This document shows positions 1 to 5,875 of a stretch of 8,190 nucleotides of DNA, piece after piece. The notes under the pieces were generated by a model that saw only the letters and a program-made list of their open reading frames with translations, ran no database searches and was not told where the DNA came from. The translations under genes were made by a program, and so were the position numbers. The DNA comes from CAZKCK01 sp964552325 (GTDB lineage: Bacteria > Bacteroidota > Bacteroidia > Bacteroidales > TTA-H9): positions 1 through 8,190 of the forward strand of contig CAZKHA010000155.1 of assembly GCA_964552325.1 (NCBI GenBank). The letters are read 5' to 3'. Position 1 is the first letter of the stretch, and every line of letters begins with the position of its first letter.

Positions 1-55
1 GGTAAAGGGTGAAGCTTGCCCAACCGAAGAATGAGGGTGGGGGTAAAGGGTGAAG
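1..55. repeat. Short direct repeat at the left edge
   Basis: The 14-base string GGTAAAGGGTGAAG occurs twice, at 1-14 and 42-55, in a purine-rich stretch that also has further GGGTG/GAAGGGT variants. It lies downstream of ptb and outside any convincing reading frame. Such GGGTGAAGGG-like intergenic repeats look like low-complexity filler. The repeat may continue to the left of the window, so its full extent is unknown. Confidence 0.6.
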
Positions 56-108
56 GGTTCGGGAATAATGGTAATTAAACACTTAGGTAAACATTATTTT
101 ATACTATC

Positions 109-131
109 TCGCCACTTGCCACTCGCCACTA
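109..131. repeat. Three-copy 7-base tandem repeat (GCCACT core)
   Basis: GCCACT occurs three times at exact 7-base steps (111-116, 118-123, 125-130), separated by T or C. A second small repeat, CTTAGGTAA, flanks it at 82-90 and 134-142. The block is intergenic, lies just before the hairpin at 157-208, and has no coding potential that I can support. Together with the repeat at 1-55 it marks the region as non-coding and slippage-prone. Confidence 0.6.
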
Positions 132-156
132 ATCTTAGGTAAGTTTGTGCAGTATA

Positions 157-208
157 AGTTAGTGGAAGGTACAAGCTAATGTGTATGGGTTTGTACCGTT
201 CCACAACT
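157..208 (-). terminator. Long bulged hairpin downstream of ptb, possible terminator
   Basis: The left arm AGTT-a-GTGGAAGGTACAA (157-174) pairs with the right arm TTGTACC-g-TTCCACAACT (191-208). This gives 17 base pairs with single-base bulges at A161 and G198 and a 16-base loop (175-190). It starts 9 bases beyond the ptb stop codon, which is where a terminator for the minus-strand unit would be. No T-run follows on the minus strand, so it is not a textbook intrinsic terminator. It may instead stabilise the mRNA 3' end or be a remnant of a palindromic repeat. Confidence 0.5.
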
Positions 209-216
209 CAATTTCC

Positions 217-1122
217 TTATTTGGCCACAAGGGCTGCTAAAGCGATGGAGTACATTTTGGTTTTGGCACTATCGCCACGTGAAGAAAGCACTGCTGGGCA
301 TTTGGCACCAAATACCAATGCACCTTGTTCGCCAACGGCAAGTTTGGTGTTGAATTTATAGAAAACATTGCCTGCCTCAATATTGGGGAAAACAAGGCAG
401 TCGGCATCGCCGGCAACCTCGCCGCCAATTTTTTTGATTTGGGCGCTTTCTTTATCAATAGCAGCATCTAACGAGAGCGGGCCGTCAACAAATGCATTTT
501 TTATTTGCCCACGATCGGCCATTTTAGAGATAATACTTGCATCAATACATGCCTGCATGCCGGGCAACATCTGCTCGGTGGCCGCAATCAATGCAACTTT
601 TGGTTTCTCAATTCCTAATGAACGAGCTGTATTGATCAGATAGTTTGTAATGGCTATTTTTTGGTCCAGATCGGGGGCTGGAATAATGGCCACATCGCCT
701 ACAATCATCAGTTTGTGGTATTTGGCATTTTCCATAACGGTTACATGGCTCAAAACGGCCTTGGGCGGCATAAGCCCAGCTTCTTTATTAAGGATGGCGC
801 GCATATACTTATCAGTGCTAACCAAGCCTTTCATCAAAATATCACCTTCGCCTTTAACAATCAGCTCAACAGCTTTATGCGCAGCTTTTTGTTCATCAGG
901 TTCGTGAACAATTTTAAATTTTTTTGGATCTATCTTCTCATGTTCGCAAACGCTTAGAATAGTTGGTTCATCGCCAACCAATATCCCATCAATAATTCCA
1001 AGTTCCATGGCTTGGTTCACGGCGTCAATCGTGTGGTTATCGTTGGCAAATGCTGCCACTAAACGTTTTTTGCTTTTTAATTTTGCGACCTCAATCATTT
1101 GGTCGAGCTTTGTGATAATCAT
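217..1122 (-). CDS. ptb: Phosphate butyryltransferase (phosphate acyltransferase family)
   Basis: This enzyme transfers the acyl group of butyryl-CoA (or a related short or branched acyl-CoA) to phosphate, giving acyl-phosphate and free CoA in the cytoplasm. With butyrate kinase it would yield ATP. The 301-residue length equals that of clostridial Ptb. Blocks recognised from that family are MKGLVSTDKYMRAILNKE (97-114), KMADRGQIKNAFVDGPLSLD (200-219), GEVAGDAD (234-241), PNIEAGN (246-252) and SSRGDS (280-285), with the typical C-terminus SIALAALVA. The ATG at 1120-1122 begins a normal family N-terminus. The M64 peptidase gene ends 36 bases upstream on the same strand, and I see only a weak promoter-like TAAATTTA in the gap, so co-transcription is likely. 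No kinase gene follows before the hairpin at 157-208. The related phosphate acetyltransferase is the main alternative, but the motif match favours Ptb. Substrate range cannot be read from the sequence. Confidence 0.9.
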   Translation of the reverse strand: MIITKLDQMIEVAKLKSKKRLVAAFANDNHTIDAVNQAMELGIIDGILVGDEPTILSVCEHEKIDPKKFKIVHEPDEQKAAHKAVELIVKGEGDILMKGLVSTDKYMRAILNKEAGLMPPKAVLSHVTVMENAKYHKLMIVGDVAIIPAPDLDQKIAITNYLINTARSLGIEKPKVALIAATEQMLPGMQACIDASIISKMADRGQIKNAFVDGPLSLDAAIDKESAQIKKIGGEVAGDADCLVFPNIEAGNVFYKFNTKLAVGEQGALVFGAKCPAVLSSRGDSAKTKMYSIALAALVAK

Positions 1123-1158
1123 AAGGTTGAGTATTTATTTGGTATTGGTTCTTTAAAT

Positions 1159-2427
1159 TTAATTGCAGTAGAAATCAATCATTTTTTGGATTGCCTGTTT
1201 GCAGGGGTCACAAAACGCATCATCTTTAAACGTGTTCATAAGGCAATCATATCTTGGCCGGTATATCCCTTTGGCAGCATAGCCACCACCTTCAAAAACA
1301 CCGGTAAGGGTTTTGTATTTTTCGTTTTCGGGCGTGGGTATGGGTGTGTTTTCTGGAATAAGGTTTTTCCACTTTTTTTCGAAATCGATCAGGGTAGTAA
1401 TATTGGGTTCCCAAGGTTCCACATCCAGGGGATAAAAATCGTTGTAGGCCACTGCTGAGTTATAATATTCATCGGCCAAACCTGCAAACCCATGGCCAAG
1501 CTCGTGAATGAATATTTTACCGGCCATTTTATTGCTATTAACTGATAATGAGTAGTGGTTGAAAATAGCTCCACCACCGTATTTGGGCGAATTAACCAAA
1601 ATGTAGATTTGGTCGTAAGGAGCATTAGCAGCCACATCGCGCACGCTTTTAAAGTCAGATGTCATGCAATAGCGCTCTAGGTCAAAGGTGTAAAATGTGG
1701 AATTAAGGATAGTTTGTTTCCAAACACCGTCGGCAGGTATATCGGTGCCGCTTTCATTTGATGGAGCTAAAACCGCATGAATGTTAAACTTGTCTTTGTT
1801 TTCGGCATAAGGAGAAAAAGAAAACATTTCGCGGGCCATTTTTTCGCAATCTGCCTTAAACAGATCCATTTCATCGGTTGAATATCCATCGGGAATAATC
1901 ACAATATCAACTTTTTGAGCTGGTTCTCCCGAATTTACGATCGGAAACACAGGGAATTTTTTGCGTTGTTGTTTGTTGATGAAATAATTGTTTGATAATA
2001 CTTGATACTCGAATTGTTTGTGTAAGATCCCTTTTCGGTTTCGCGACCAGAGTTCGATGGTTGCATCGTTTTTTGGATAAGGAATCACCACCGATTCGCT
2101 GAATGTACGTTTTGTGGATTTGGCCTCGGTGGTTGTCTGCCATTCGGAGAACAAGGTTGTGAATCCGCGGCTGTAAATCAAGGCTGTTGTTTTTTGGTCG
2201 AAAACCTTTACATAATATTGGCCGTAATTAAACGTGTCGATTAGGTTTTTAGGACTTCCGCCCCAAAAAGGTTCTTCCAAGAGCTCATCAAATGAAAAGG
2301 TTTCGGTGGTTGCATCTCCTGTATGGTAATAATCCATACGCAGTGTTTTGGGCAGAAAAAAGGCATCAAATTGTGGAAATGCCTGTAAAACAGCACACAT
2401 GAACAATGTGACGAGGATTGATCTCAT
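1159..2427 (-). CDS. Secreted M64-family zinc metallopeptidase (IgA peptidase M64-like)
   Basis: This is a predicted secreted zinc endopeptidase of 422 residues. A type I signal peptide covers about residues 1-19 (MRSILVTLFMCAVLQAFPQ); the cysteine at 11 is not in a good lipobox. Residues about 25-130 resemble the M64 N-terminal domain (RMDYYHTGDATTETFSFDEL). The catalytic domain begins near DIVIIPDGY and contains the zinc motif HELGHGFAGLADEYY, with H308, E309 and H312 and a likely third acidic ligand close after. The C-terminal YDCLMN and CDPC segments are also typical. The in-frame ATG at 2478 is rejected because the extra 17 residues would spoil the signal peptide and overlap the promoter at 2444-2473. 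The founding M64 enzyme cleaves immunoglobulin A, but environmental relatives are widespread, so the substrate here is unknown. ptb follows 36 bases downstream, and the pirin gene diverges upstream. Confidence 0.85.
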   Translation of the reverse strand: MRSILVTLFMCAVLQAFPQFDAFFLPKTLRMDYYHTGDATTETFSFDELLEEPFWGGSPKNLIDTFNYGQYYVKVFDQKTTALIYSRGFTTLFSEWQTTTEAKSTKRTFSESVVIPYPKNDATIELWSRNRKGILHKQFEYQVLSNNYFINKQQRKKFPVFPIVNSGEPAQKVDIVIIPDGYSTDEMDLFKADCEKMAREMFSFSPYAENKDKFNIHAVLAPSNESGTDIPADGVWKQTILNSTFYTFDLERYCMTSDFKSVRDVAANAPYDQIYILVNSPKYGGGAIFNHYSLSVNSNKMAGKIFIHELGHGFAGLADEYYNSAVAYNDFYPLDVEPWEPNITTLIDFEKKWKNLIPENTPIPTPENEKYKTLTGVFEGGGYAAKGIYRPRYDCLMNTFKDDAFCDPCKQAIQKMIDFYCN

Positions 2428-2443
2428 GGGATGAATTTTGCTG

Positions 2444-2473
2444 CAAATATAAGCAAGGTTTTGGTATAGCAAA
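2444..2473 (-). promoter_or_regulatory. Bacteroidota-type promoter of the M64 peptidase gene
   Basis: Read on the minus strand, TATATTTG (2444-2451) matches the -7 consensus TAnnTTTG exactly. TTTG at 2470-2473 serves as the -33 element, with an 18-base spacer. Transcription would begin roughly 7-10 bases after the -7 box, leaving a leader of only about 10 bases before the ATG at 2427. This supports that start and rules out the one at 2478. Confidence 0.7.
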
Positions 2474-2587
2474 AGCAAAACAAAACAGATAAACAGTAAG
2501 TTATACGCATAGATTGTATCCTATTGAGGCACATCTTTTCCGATGAACTTTAAGCTTGGTTGTTTTGTTGTTTTTAAAAGCTTTCAA

Positions 2588-3295
2588 ATGAACCTACAAT
2601 ATTATCCGTCAAATTCCCGTGGGCACGCCGATTATGGCTGGCTTAAAGCCACTTATTCGTTTAGTTTTTCTGAATATTACAAGCCCTCACGGATGCATTT
2701 TGGGGTTCTGCGCGTTTTAAACGACGATATTGTTGCCCCGAACTCGGGTTTTGATACCCATCCGCACCAAAACATGGAAATCATTACAATTCCCTTTAAA
2801 GGTGCAATAAAACATGCCGATAGTACGGGAGGGCAAGGCTTGATTACTGCAGGTGAAATCCAAGTAATGTCAGCCGGAACTGGTATTTACCATTCCGAGC
2901 ACAATGGTTCAAGCGAAGATCTCAATTTGTTTCAGATTTGGATTTTCCCGCGCACAAAAGACGTACAGCCCCGCTATGATCAGCAACAAATCAGCAATTT
3001 GCTTAATCCTAATGAATTAAGCTTAGTAGTTTCGGGTGTCAATGGAAATCAGGGCTTGTACATCCATCAAGATGCTTGGCTAAGTTTAGGCAAGTTCGAT
3101 CAAGAATTAACAGTAACTTATAAGTTGAATAACCCAGCAAATGGAGTGTTTGCAATAGTTATTGAAGGTACTTGCCAAATAGAAAACGTTGATTTGAGTA
3201 GGCGGGATGCTGTTGAGGTTACGGACTCAGACCAAATTATCCTGAAGACCCAACCCGGATTGTATGTGTTGTTTATTGAAGTGCCCTTACAATAA
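2588..3295 (+). CDS. Pirin-family cupin protein (YhaK/YhhW-like, possible quercetin dioxygenase)
   Basis: This cytoplasmic bicupin has 235 residues, the usual size of short bacterial pirins. The N-terminal cupin holds the metal site: H58 and H60 in THPHQNME, then H102 and E104 in GTGIYHSEHN. This matches the His-His-His-Glu set of pirin and YhhW. Other family marks are RGHADYGWL near the start, the FGVLRVLNDD segment, and LFQIWIFP after the second metal motif. The C-terminal half is a more divergent cupin without a second metal set. I chose the ATG at 2588 because the family begins at about NLQYYPS. The upstream in-frame ATG at 2543 would add 15 hydrophobic, unconserved residues. Some family members oxidise quercetin and others act as redox-linked regulators, so the activity cannot be assigned. 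It is divergent from the peptidase and probably a single-gene unit. I found no convincing promoter box in 2480-2587. Confidence 0.88.
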   Translation: MNLQYYPSNSRGHADYGWLKATYSFSFSEYYKPSRMHFGVLRVLNDDIVAPNSGFDTHPHQNMEIITIPFKGAIKHADSTGGQGLITAGEIQVMSAGTGIYHSEHNGSSEDLNLFQIWIFPRTKDVQPRYDQQQISNLLNPNELSLVVSGVNGNQGLYIHQDAWLSLGKFDQELTVTYKLNNPANGVFAIVIEGTCQIENVDLSRRDAVEVTDSDQIILKTQPGLYVLFIEVPLQ

Positions 3296-3298
3296 GCA

Positions 3299-3649
3299 AA
3301 TTAGAGTGATTACCCTTTTAGCAGTACCGCTTGACGTTCCGATAATGTAGTGGCATAAACTAAAAATTTTCACCTTTTGCACATGGCTAGGCGTTGATAA
3401 TTAAAATCTTAGATATAATCCATAAAGTTTATTAACTCAAAATCATGCTTTAAATGCCGAAGTATGTTATTTGTGTTGTATATTTGAGCCGATTAAGTGA
3501 TTTGATATGTCAATTTTTAGAGCATCTGTTTTAGCTTTAGTGCGTTATCGTAATATCAAGCGCAGGGATAATTTTGTTTCCTGACAATTTCCTCACCCCG
3601 GTTTTTGCCGGAAAAACACCCTTATTTTATTCACTAACAACTAATTGTC
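3299..3649. other. Gene-free stretch between pirin and tnaA
   Basis: About 350 bases without a supportable gene. It contains a promoter-like site at 3479-3486, a 25-codon ATG frame at 3507-3584 that I do not call as a gene, and a small CCGG-TTTTTG-CCGG hairpin at 3598-3611. I see no clear terminator for the pirin gene and no tRNA. The hairpin and the small frame lie in what would be the tnaA leader if transcription starts near 3493. Confidence 0.5.
3479..3486 (+). promoter_or_regulatory. Possible -7 promoter box upstream of tnaA
   Basis: TATATTTG matches TAnnTTTG exactly and points toward tnaA. The -33 element is poor: no TTTG or TTG is present 17-23 bases upstream, and the closest T-rich site is at 3448-3452. 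If used, it would produce a leader of about 155 bases. A second, weaker candidate nearer the gene is TTG (3605-3607) with TATTTTAT (3623-3630). Confidence 0.35.
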
Positions 3650-5026
3650 ATGGAAATACCATTTGCCGAATCGTATAAGATAAAAATGGTTGAGCCCATA
3701 TACCGCTCAACCCAGGCCCAACGTGAAGCCTGGATAAAAAACGCACGTTACAATCTTTTCAACCTCAAAAGTGAGCAAGTTTTTGTTGACCTTTTAACCG
3801 ATTCCGGAACAGGATCGATGAGCGACCGCCAATGGAGCGAGCTTATGTTAGGCGATGAAAGCTATGCCGGCGCTTCATCCTATTATAAACTTAAGGATGC
3901 CGTTTTCAAGATAATGGGCTTCCCGTATTTTTTGCCAACGCATCAAGGAAGAGCGGCAGAAAACGTTTTGTTTTCGGCCTTGGTAAAAGAAGGTGATATT
4001 GTTCCCGGAAATTCGCATTTTGATACCACCAAGGGTCACATTGAATTTAGGAAAGCCCATGCCATCGATTGTACAGTGGATGTGGCTTTTGACACCCAAC
4101 ACCTCGACCCGTTTAAAGGAAATTTGGACCTCGGGAAGCTTGAAGATGTTTTAAAGAAGTATCCGGCAGAAAGCATTCCCATGATTATTGTAACCATTAC
4201 CAATAATACATCAGGCGGTCAACCGGTTTCGTTGCAAAACATGCGTGAAGTTAAGGCGCTGGCCTCCAAATATGGTATTCCGGTTTGTTATGATTCGGCC
4301 CGATTTGCTGAGAACGCATACTTTATTAAGTTACGCGAAGAAGGCTACAAAGACAAGACTATCAAGCAGATAGTAACCGAAATGTATTCATATGCCGATA
4401 TGGCCACCATGAGTTCGAAGAAGGATGGCATTGTAAATATGGGCGGATTTATTGGCTTACGTTCCGAAGAAATCTTCAAAAAAGCTTCCACATATAATAT
4501 TATGTTCGAGGGATTTATAACTTATGGCGGCATGTCGGGCCGTGATATGAATGCCCTTGCAGCTGGCCTTAACGAAAGTACCGAGTTTGAATACCTCGAA
4601 ACCCGGATCAAGCAAGTTGAATATTTGGGCAATCGGCTAATTGAATTTGGTATTCCGGTGCAACGGCCTATTGGCGGACATGCTGTTTTTGTAGATGCCA
4701 AAAAGTTCTTGCCGCATATCCCTAAAGAAGAATATATTGCGCAAACCTTAGCCGTTGAGTTGTACATTGAAGCTGGGGTTAGGGGTGTAGAAATTGGCAC
4801 CTTGTTGGCCGACCGCGATCCCGACACCCGCGAAAATCGTTACCCCGCATTAGAAAGCGTTCGTTTGGCTATACCGCGAAGGGTTTATACCAACAACCAT
4901 ATGGACGTGGTAGCTGTGGCTTTAAAGAATGTTTTTGATAGGCGCGACACCATAAAGCGTGGATATAAAATACTTACCGAAGCGCCAATTATGCGGCACT
5001 TTACGGTAGAACTCGAGAAGTTATAG
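3650..5026 (+). CDS. tnaA: Tryptophanase (tryptophan indole-lyase)
   Basis: This PLP enzyme splits L-tryptophan into indole, pyruvate and ammonia in the cytoplasm, normally as a homotetramer. At 458 residues it is close to family length (E. coli TnaA is 471). Visible landmarks are DLLTDSGTG (47-55), GDESYAG with Y72, PTHQGRAAEN (96-105), D215 and R218 in YDSARFAENAYFIK, the PLP-binding K258 in SSKKDG, and the C-terminal RHFT with H450. The close relative tyrosine phenol-lyase is the main alternative, and parts of the protein (MSDRQWSELMLGDE) resemble it. However, the specificity positions are tryptophanase-like: D125 in FDTT (Thr in the lyase), I382 in VEIG (Arg in the lyase) and H450 (Phe in the lyase). 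The ATG at 3650 gives a normal N-terminus. No tnaB permease or Trp-containing tnaC leader peptide is adjacent. A strong terminator follows, so the gene is probably transcribed alone. Confidence 0.93.
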   Translation: MEIPFAESYKIKMVEPIYRSTQAQREAWIKNARYNLFNLKSEQVFVDLLTDSGTGSMSDRQWSELMLGDESYAGASSYYKLKDAVFKIMGFPYFLPTHQGRAAENVLFSALVKEGDIVPGNSHFDTTKGHIEFRKAHAIDCTVDVAFDTQHLDPFKGNLDLGKLEDVLKKYPAESIPMIIVTITNNTSGGQPVSLQNMREVKALASKYGIPVCYDSARFAENAYFIKLREEGYKDKTIKQIVTEMYSYADMATMSSKKDGIVNMGGFIGLRSEEIFKKASTYNIMFEGFITYGGMSGRDMNALAAGLNESTEFEYLETRIKQVEYLGNRLIEFGIPVQRPIGGHAVFVDAKKFLPHIPKEEYIAQTLAVELYIEAGVRGVEIGTLLADRDPDTRENRYPALESVRLAIPRRVYTNNHMDVVAVALKNVFDRRDTIKRGYKILTEAPIMRHFTVELEKL

Positions 5027-5042
5027 TTTTAATGAGCATTCA

Positions 5043-5083
5043 CCCCAACCAGTATAATAAAGATGTAGTGGTTGGGGATTTTT
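5043..5083 (+). terminator. tnaA: Intrinsic terminator of tnaA
   Basis: CCCCAACCA (5043-5051) pairs perfectly with TGGTTGGGG (5069-5077), giving a 9-base-pair GC-rich stem with a 17-base loop, followed by ATTTTT (5078-5083). It begins 16 bases after the tnaA stop and lies between two convergent genes. The T-run is present only for the plus strand, so it serves tnaA. The hairpin could still impede transcripts coming from the TetR gene. Confidence 0.85.
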
Positions 5084-5099
5084 ATGCCCATTAAGCTAT

Positions 5100-5699
5100 T
5101 TATTCATCTAAAGCCCTAAAAACCAATCCAACTTGAGCCTCCAGCAGTTGCATAAACTCAGGATAGGATTCAGGGATACGCCGATTGTTGTAATATACTA
5201 ACATGCCAGCAGTTACAAAGCGAAGTTGGTTTTTGGCAAGTTCAATACGCTCACCCGAATATGTTCCTTGGCCCTCAAGGCTTGTCCAGCTTTTTTCGCA
5301 CAACCTATCTAAAAACGAATAGATAAGCGCCGAGGTCGGCTGTTTGTTTCCGATGCCCGACATGCGTTCTAAAAAGAATAGCTCGAAAATGCCCGGGTAC
5401 TCAACAAAGTACTCAACATAAGCCAAAACGGTTTTACGGATTGTTTCGATACCGGCAGGAGTTCGTTTGCATTTGGCTTCAACCTGCTGTTGGCATTCGT
5501 TTTGAAAATCTTGAACGCATAAAAACACCAACTCATTAATGTCCCTAAAATAGTTGTAAATGGTTCCAAATGAGTACCCTGCGCGCTCAGCCACACTGCG
5601 TACGCTTACGCTTTTCAAGCCTTCGCCTTTTAGCAAGTCTTTGGTGGCTTCTATAAAGTACCCACGCATACGCTGTTCTTGGATTTCTTTCTTTTCCAT
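5100..5699 (-). CDS. TetR-family transcriptional repressor
   Basis: This DNA-binding protein has 199 residues, typical for TetR regulators. The N-terminal helix-turn-helix is clear: the first helix is at about 12-26 (RGYFIEATKDLLKGEG), followed by VSVRSVAERAGYSFGTIYNYFRDINEL at 31-57, where GTIYNYF is the usual recognition-helix pattern. The rest is an all-helical ligand-binding and dimerisation domain with no recognisable effector signature. I chose the ATG at 5699. The upstream in-frame ATG at 5753 would add 18 hydrophobic residues and cross the promoter at 5729-5756. The gene is divergent from the MFS transporter, and GTTAAY boxes cover its promoter and leader, so auto-repression together with control of the transporter is the natural model. 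The ligand is unknown. Convergent tnaA makes indole or another aromatic compound an interesting but unsupported guess. Confidence 0.88.
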   Translation of the reverse strand: MEKKEIQEQRMRGYFIEATKDLLKGEGLKSVSVRSVAERAGYSFGTIYNYFRDINELVFLCVQDFQNECQQQVEAKCKRTPAGIETIRKTVLAYVEYFVEYPGIFELFFLERMSGIGNKQPTSALIYSFLDRLCEKSWTSLEGQGTYSGERIELAKNQLRFVTAGMLVYYNNRRIPESYPEFMQLLEAQVGLVFRALDE

Positions 5700-5700
5700 A

Positions 5701-5752
5701 GTTAACAAAGTTAATAATTTTAACGCTGCAAATATAATGAACATTGTTAACA
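5701..5752. promoter_or_regulatory. Candidate operator cluster for the TetR regulator
   Basis: Several related inverted sites lie here: GTTAAC (5701-5706), the pseudopalindrome GTTAATAATTTTAAC (5710-5724) and the perfect palindrome TGTTAACA (5745-5752). A further GTTAAT is at 5781-5786. They surround the -7 box of the TetR gene and abut its -33 element, so bound repressor would block its own transcription. AT-richness makes some such matches expected by chance, which keeps the confidence moderate. Confidence 0.45.
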
Positions 5753-5756
5753 CAAA
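5729..5756 (-). promoter_or_regulatory. Promoter of the TetR gene
   Basis: On the minus strand, TATATTTG (5729-5736) is an exact TAnnTTTG box. TTTG at 5753-5756 (16-base spacer) or TTG at 5758-5760 (21-base spacer) can be the -33 element. The start site would fall near 5721, giving a leader of about 20 bases to the ATG at 5699. Confidence 0.65.
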
Positions 5757-5822
5757 GCAATTAAACGCACTACAAATTTTGTTAATAGTTTAGAAAGGAT
5801 TTTATGGCTCATTTACATCAAG

Positions 5823-5855
5823 TTGGGTGTAACTTAAATAAAGTTTGTATCTTTA
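5823..5855 (+). promoter_or_regulatory. Probable promoter of the MFS gene
   Basis: TATCTTTA (5848-5855) matches TAnnTTTG except for the last base, with TTG at 5823-5825 and a 22-base spacer. Transcription would start about 15 bases before the ATG at 5876. The GTTAAT box at 5781-5786 lies about 40 bases upstream of the -33 element, so direct repression at this promoter is less obvious than at the divergent one. Confidence 0.45.
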
Positions 5856-5875
5856 AGCTGTAAAAATGTAAGCCC

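Noticed and set aside
1..142. CRISPR-like or satellite array
   Set aside because: The repeats are 6-14 bases long with two or three copies and no regular spacers. They are simple intergenic repeats.
368..1458. Plus-strand frames opposite ptb and the M64 gene
   Set aside because: They lie antisense to strongly recognisable genes, have no family resemblance and look like shadows of the real frames.
2428..2478. N-terminal extension of the M64 peptidase from an ATG at 2478
   Set aside because: It would push the signal peptide inward and overlap an exact TATATTTG promoter box, so the start at 2427 is preferred.
2543..2587. N-terminal extension of the pirin protein from an ATG at 2543
   Set aside because: The 15 extra residues are not part of the pirin fold, and the family starts at about NLQYYPS.
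3507..3584. 25-codon ATG frame upstream of tnaA as a TnaC-like leader peptide
   Set aside because: The peptide (MSIFRASVLALVRYRN...) has no Trp and no proline at the end, both essential in known TnaC peptides. A frame of this length is expected by chance.
3650..5026. Tyrosine phenol-lyase instead of tryptophanase
   Set aside because: The residues that determine specificity (Asp in FDTT, Ile in VEIG, His in RHFT) are those of tryptophanase.
5700..5753. N-terminal extension of the TetR protein from an ATG at 5753
   Set aside because: The added residues are unlike TetR N-termini and are encoded by the promoter and operator region.
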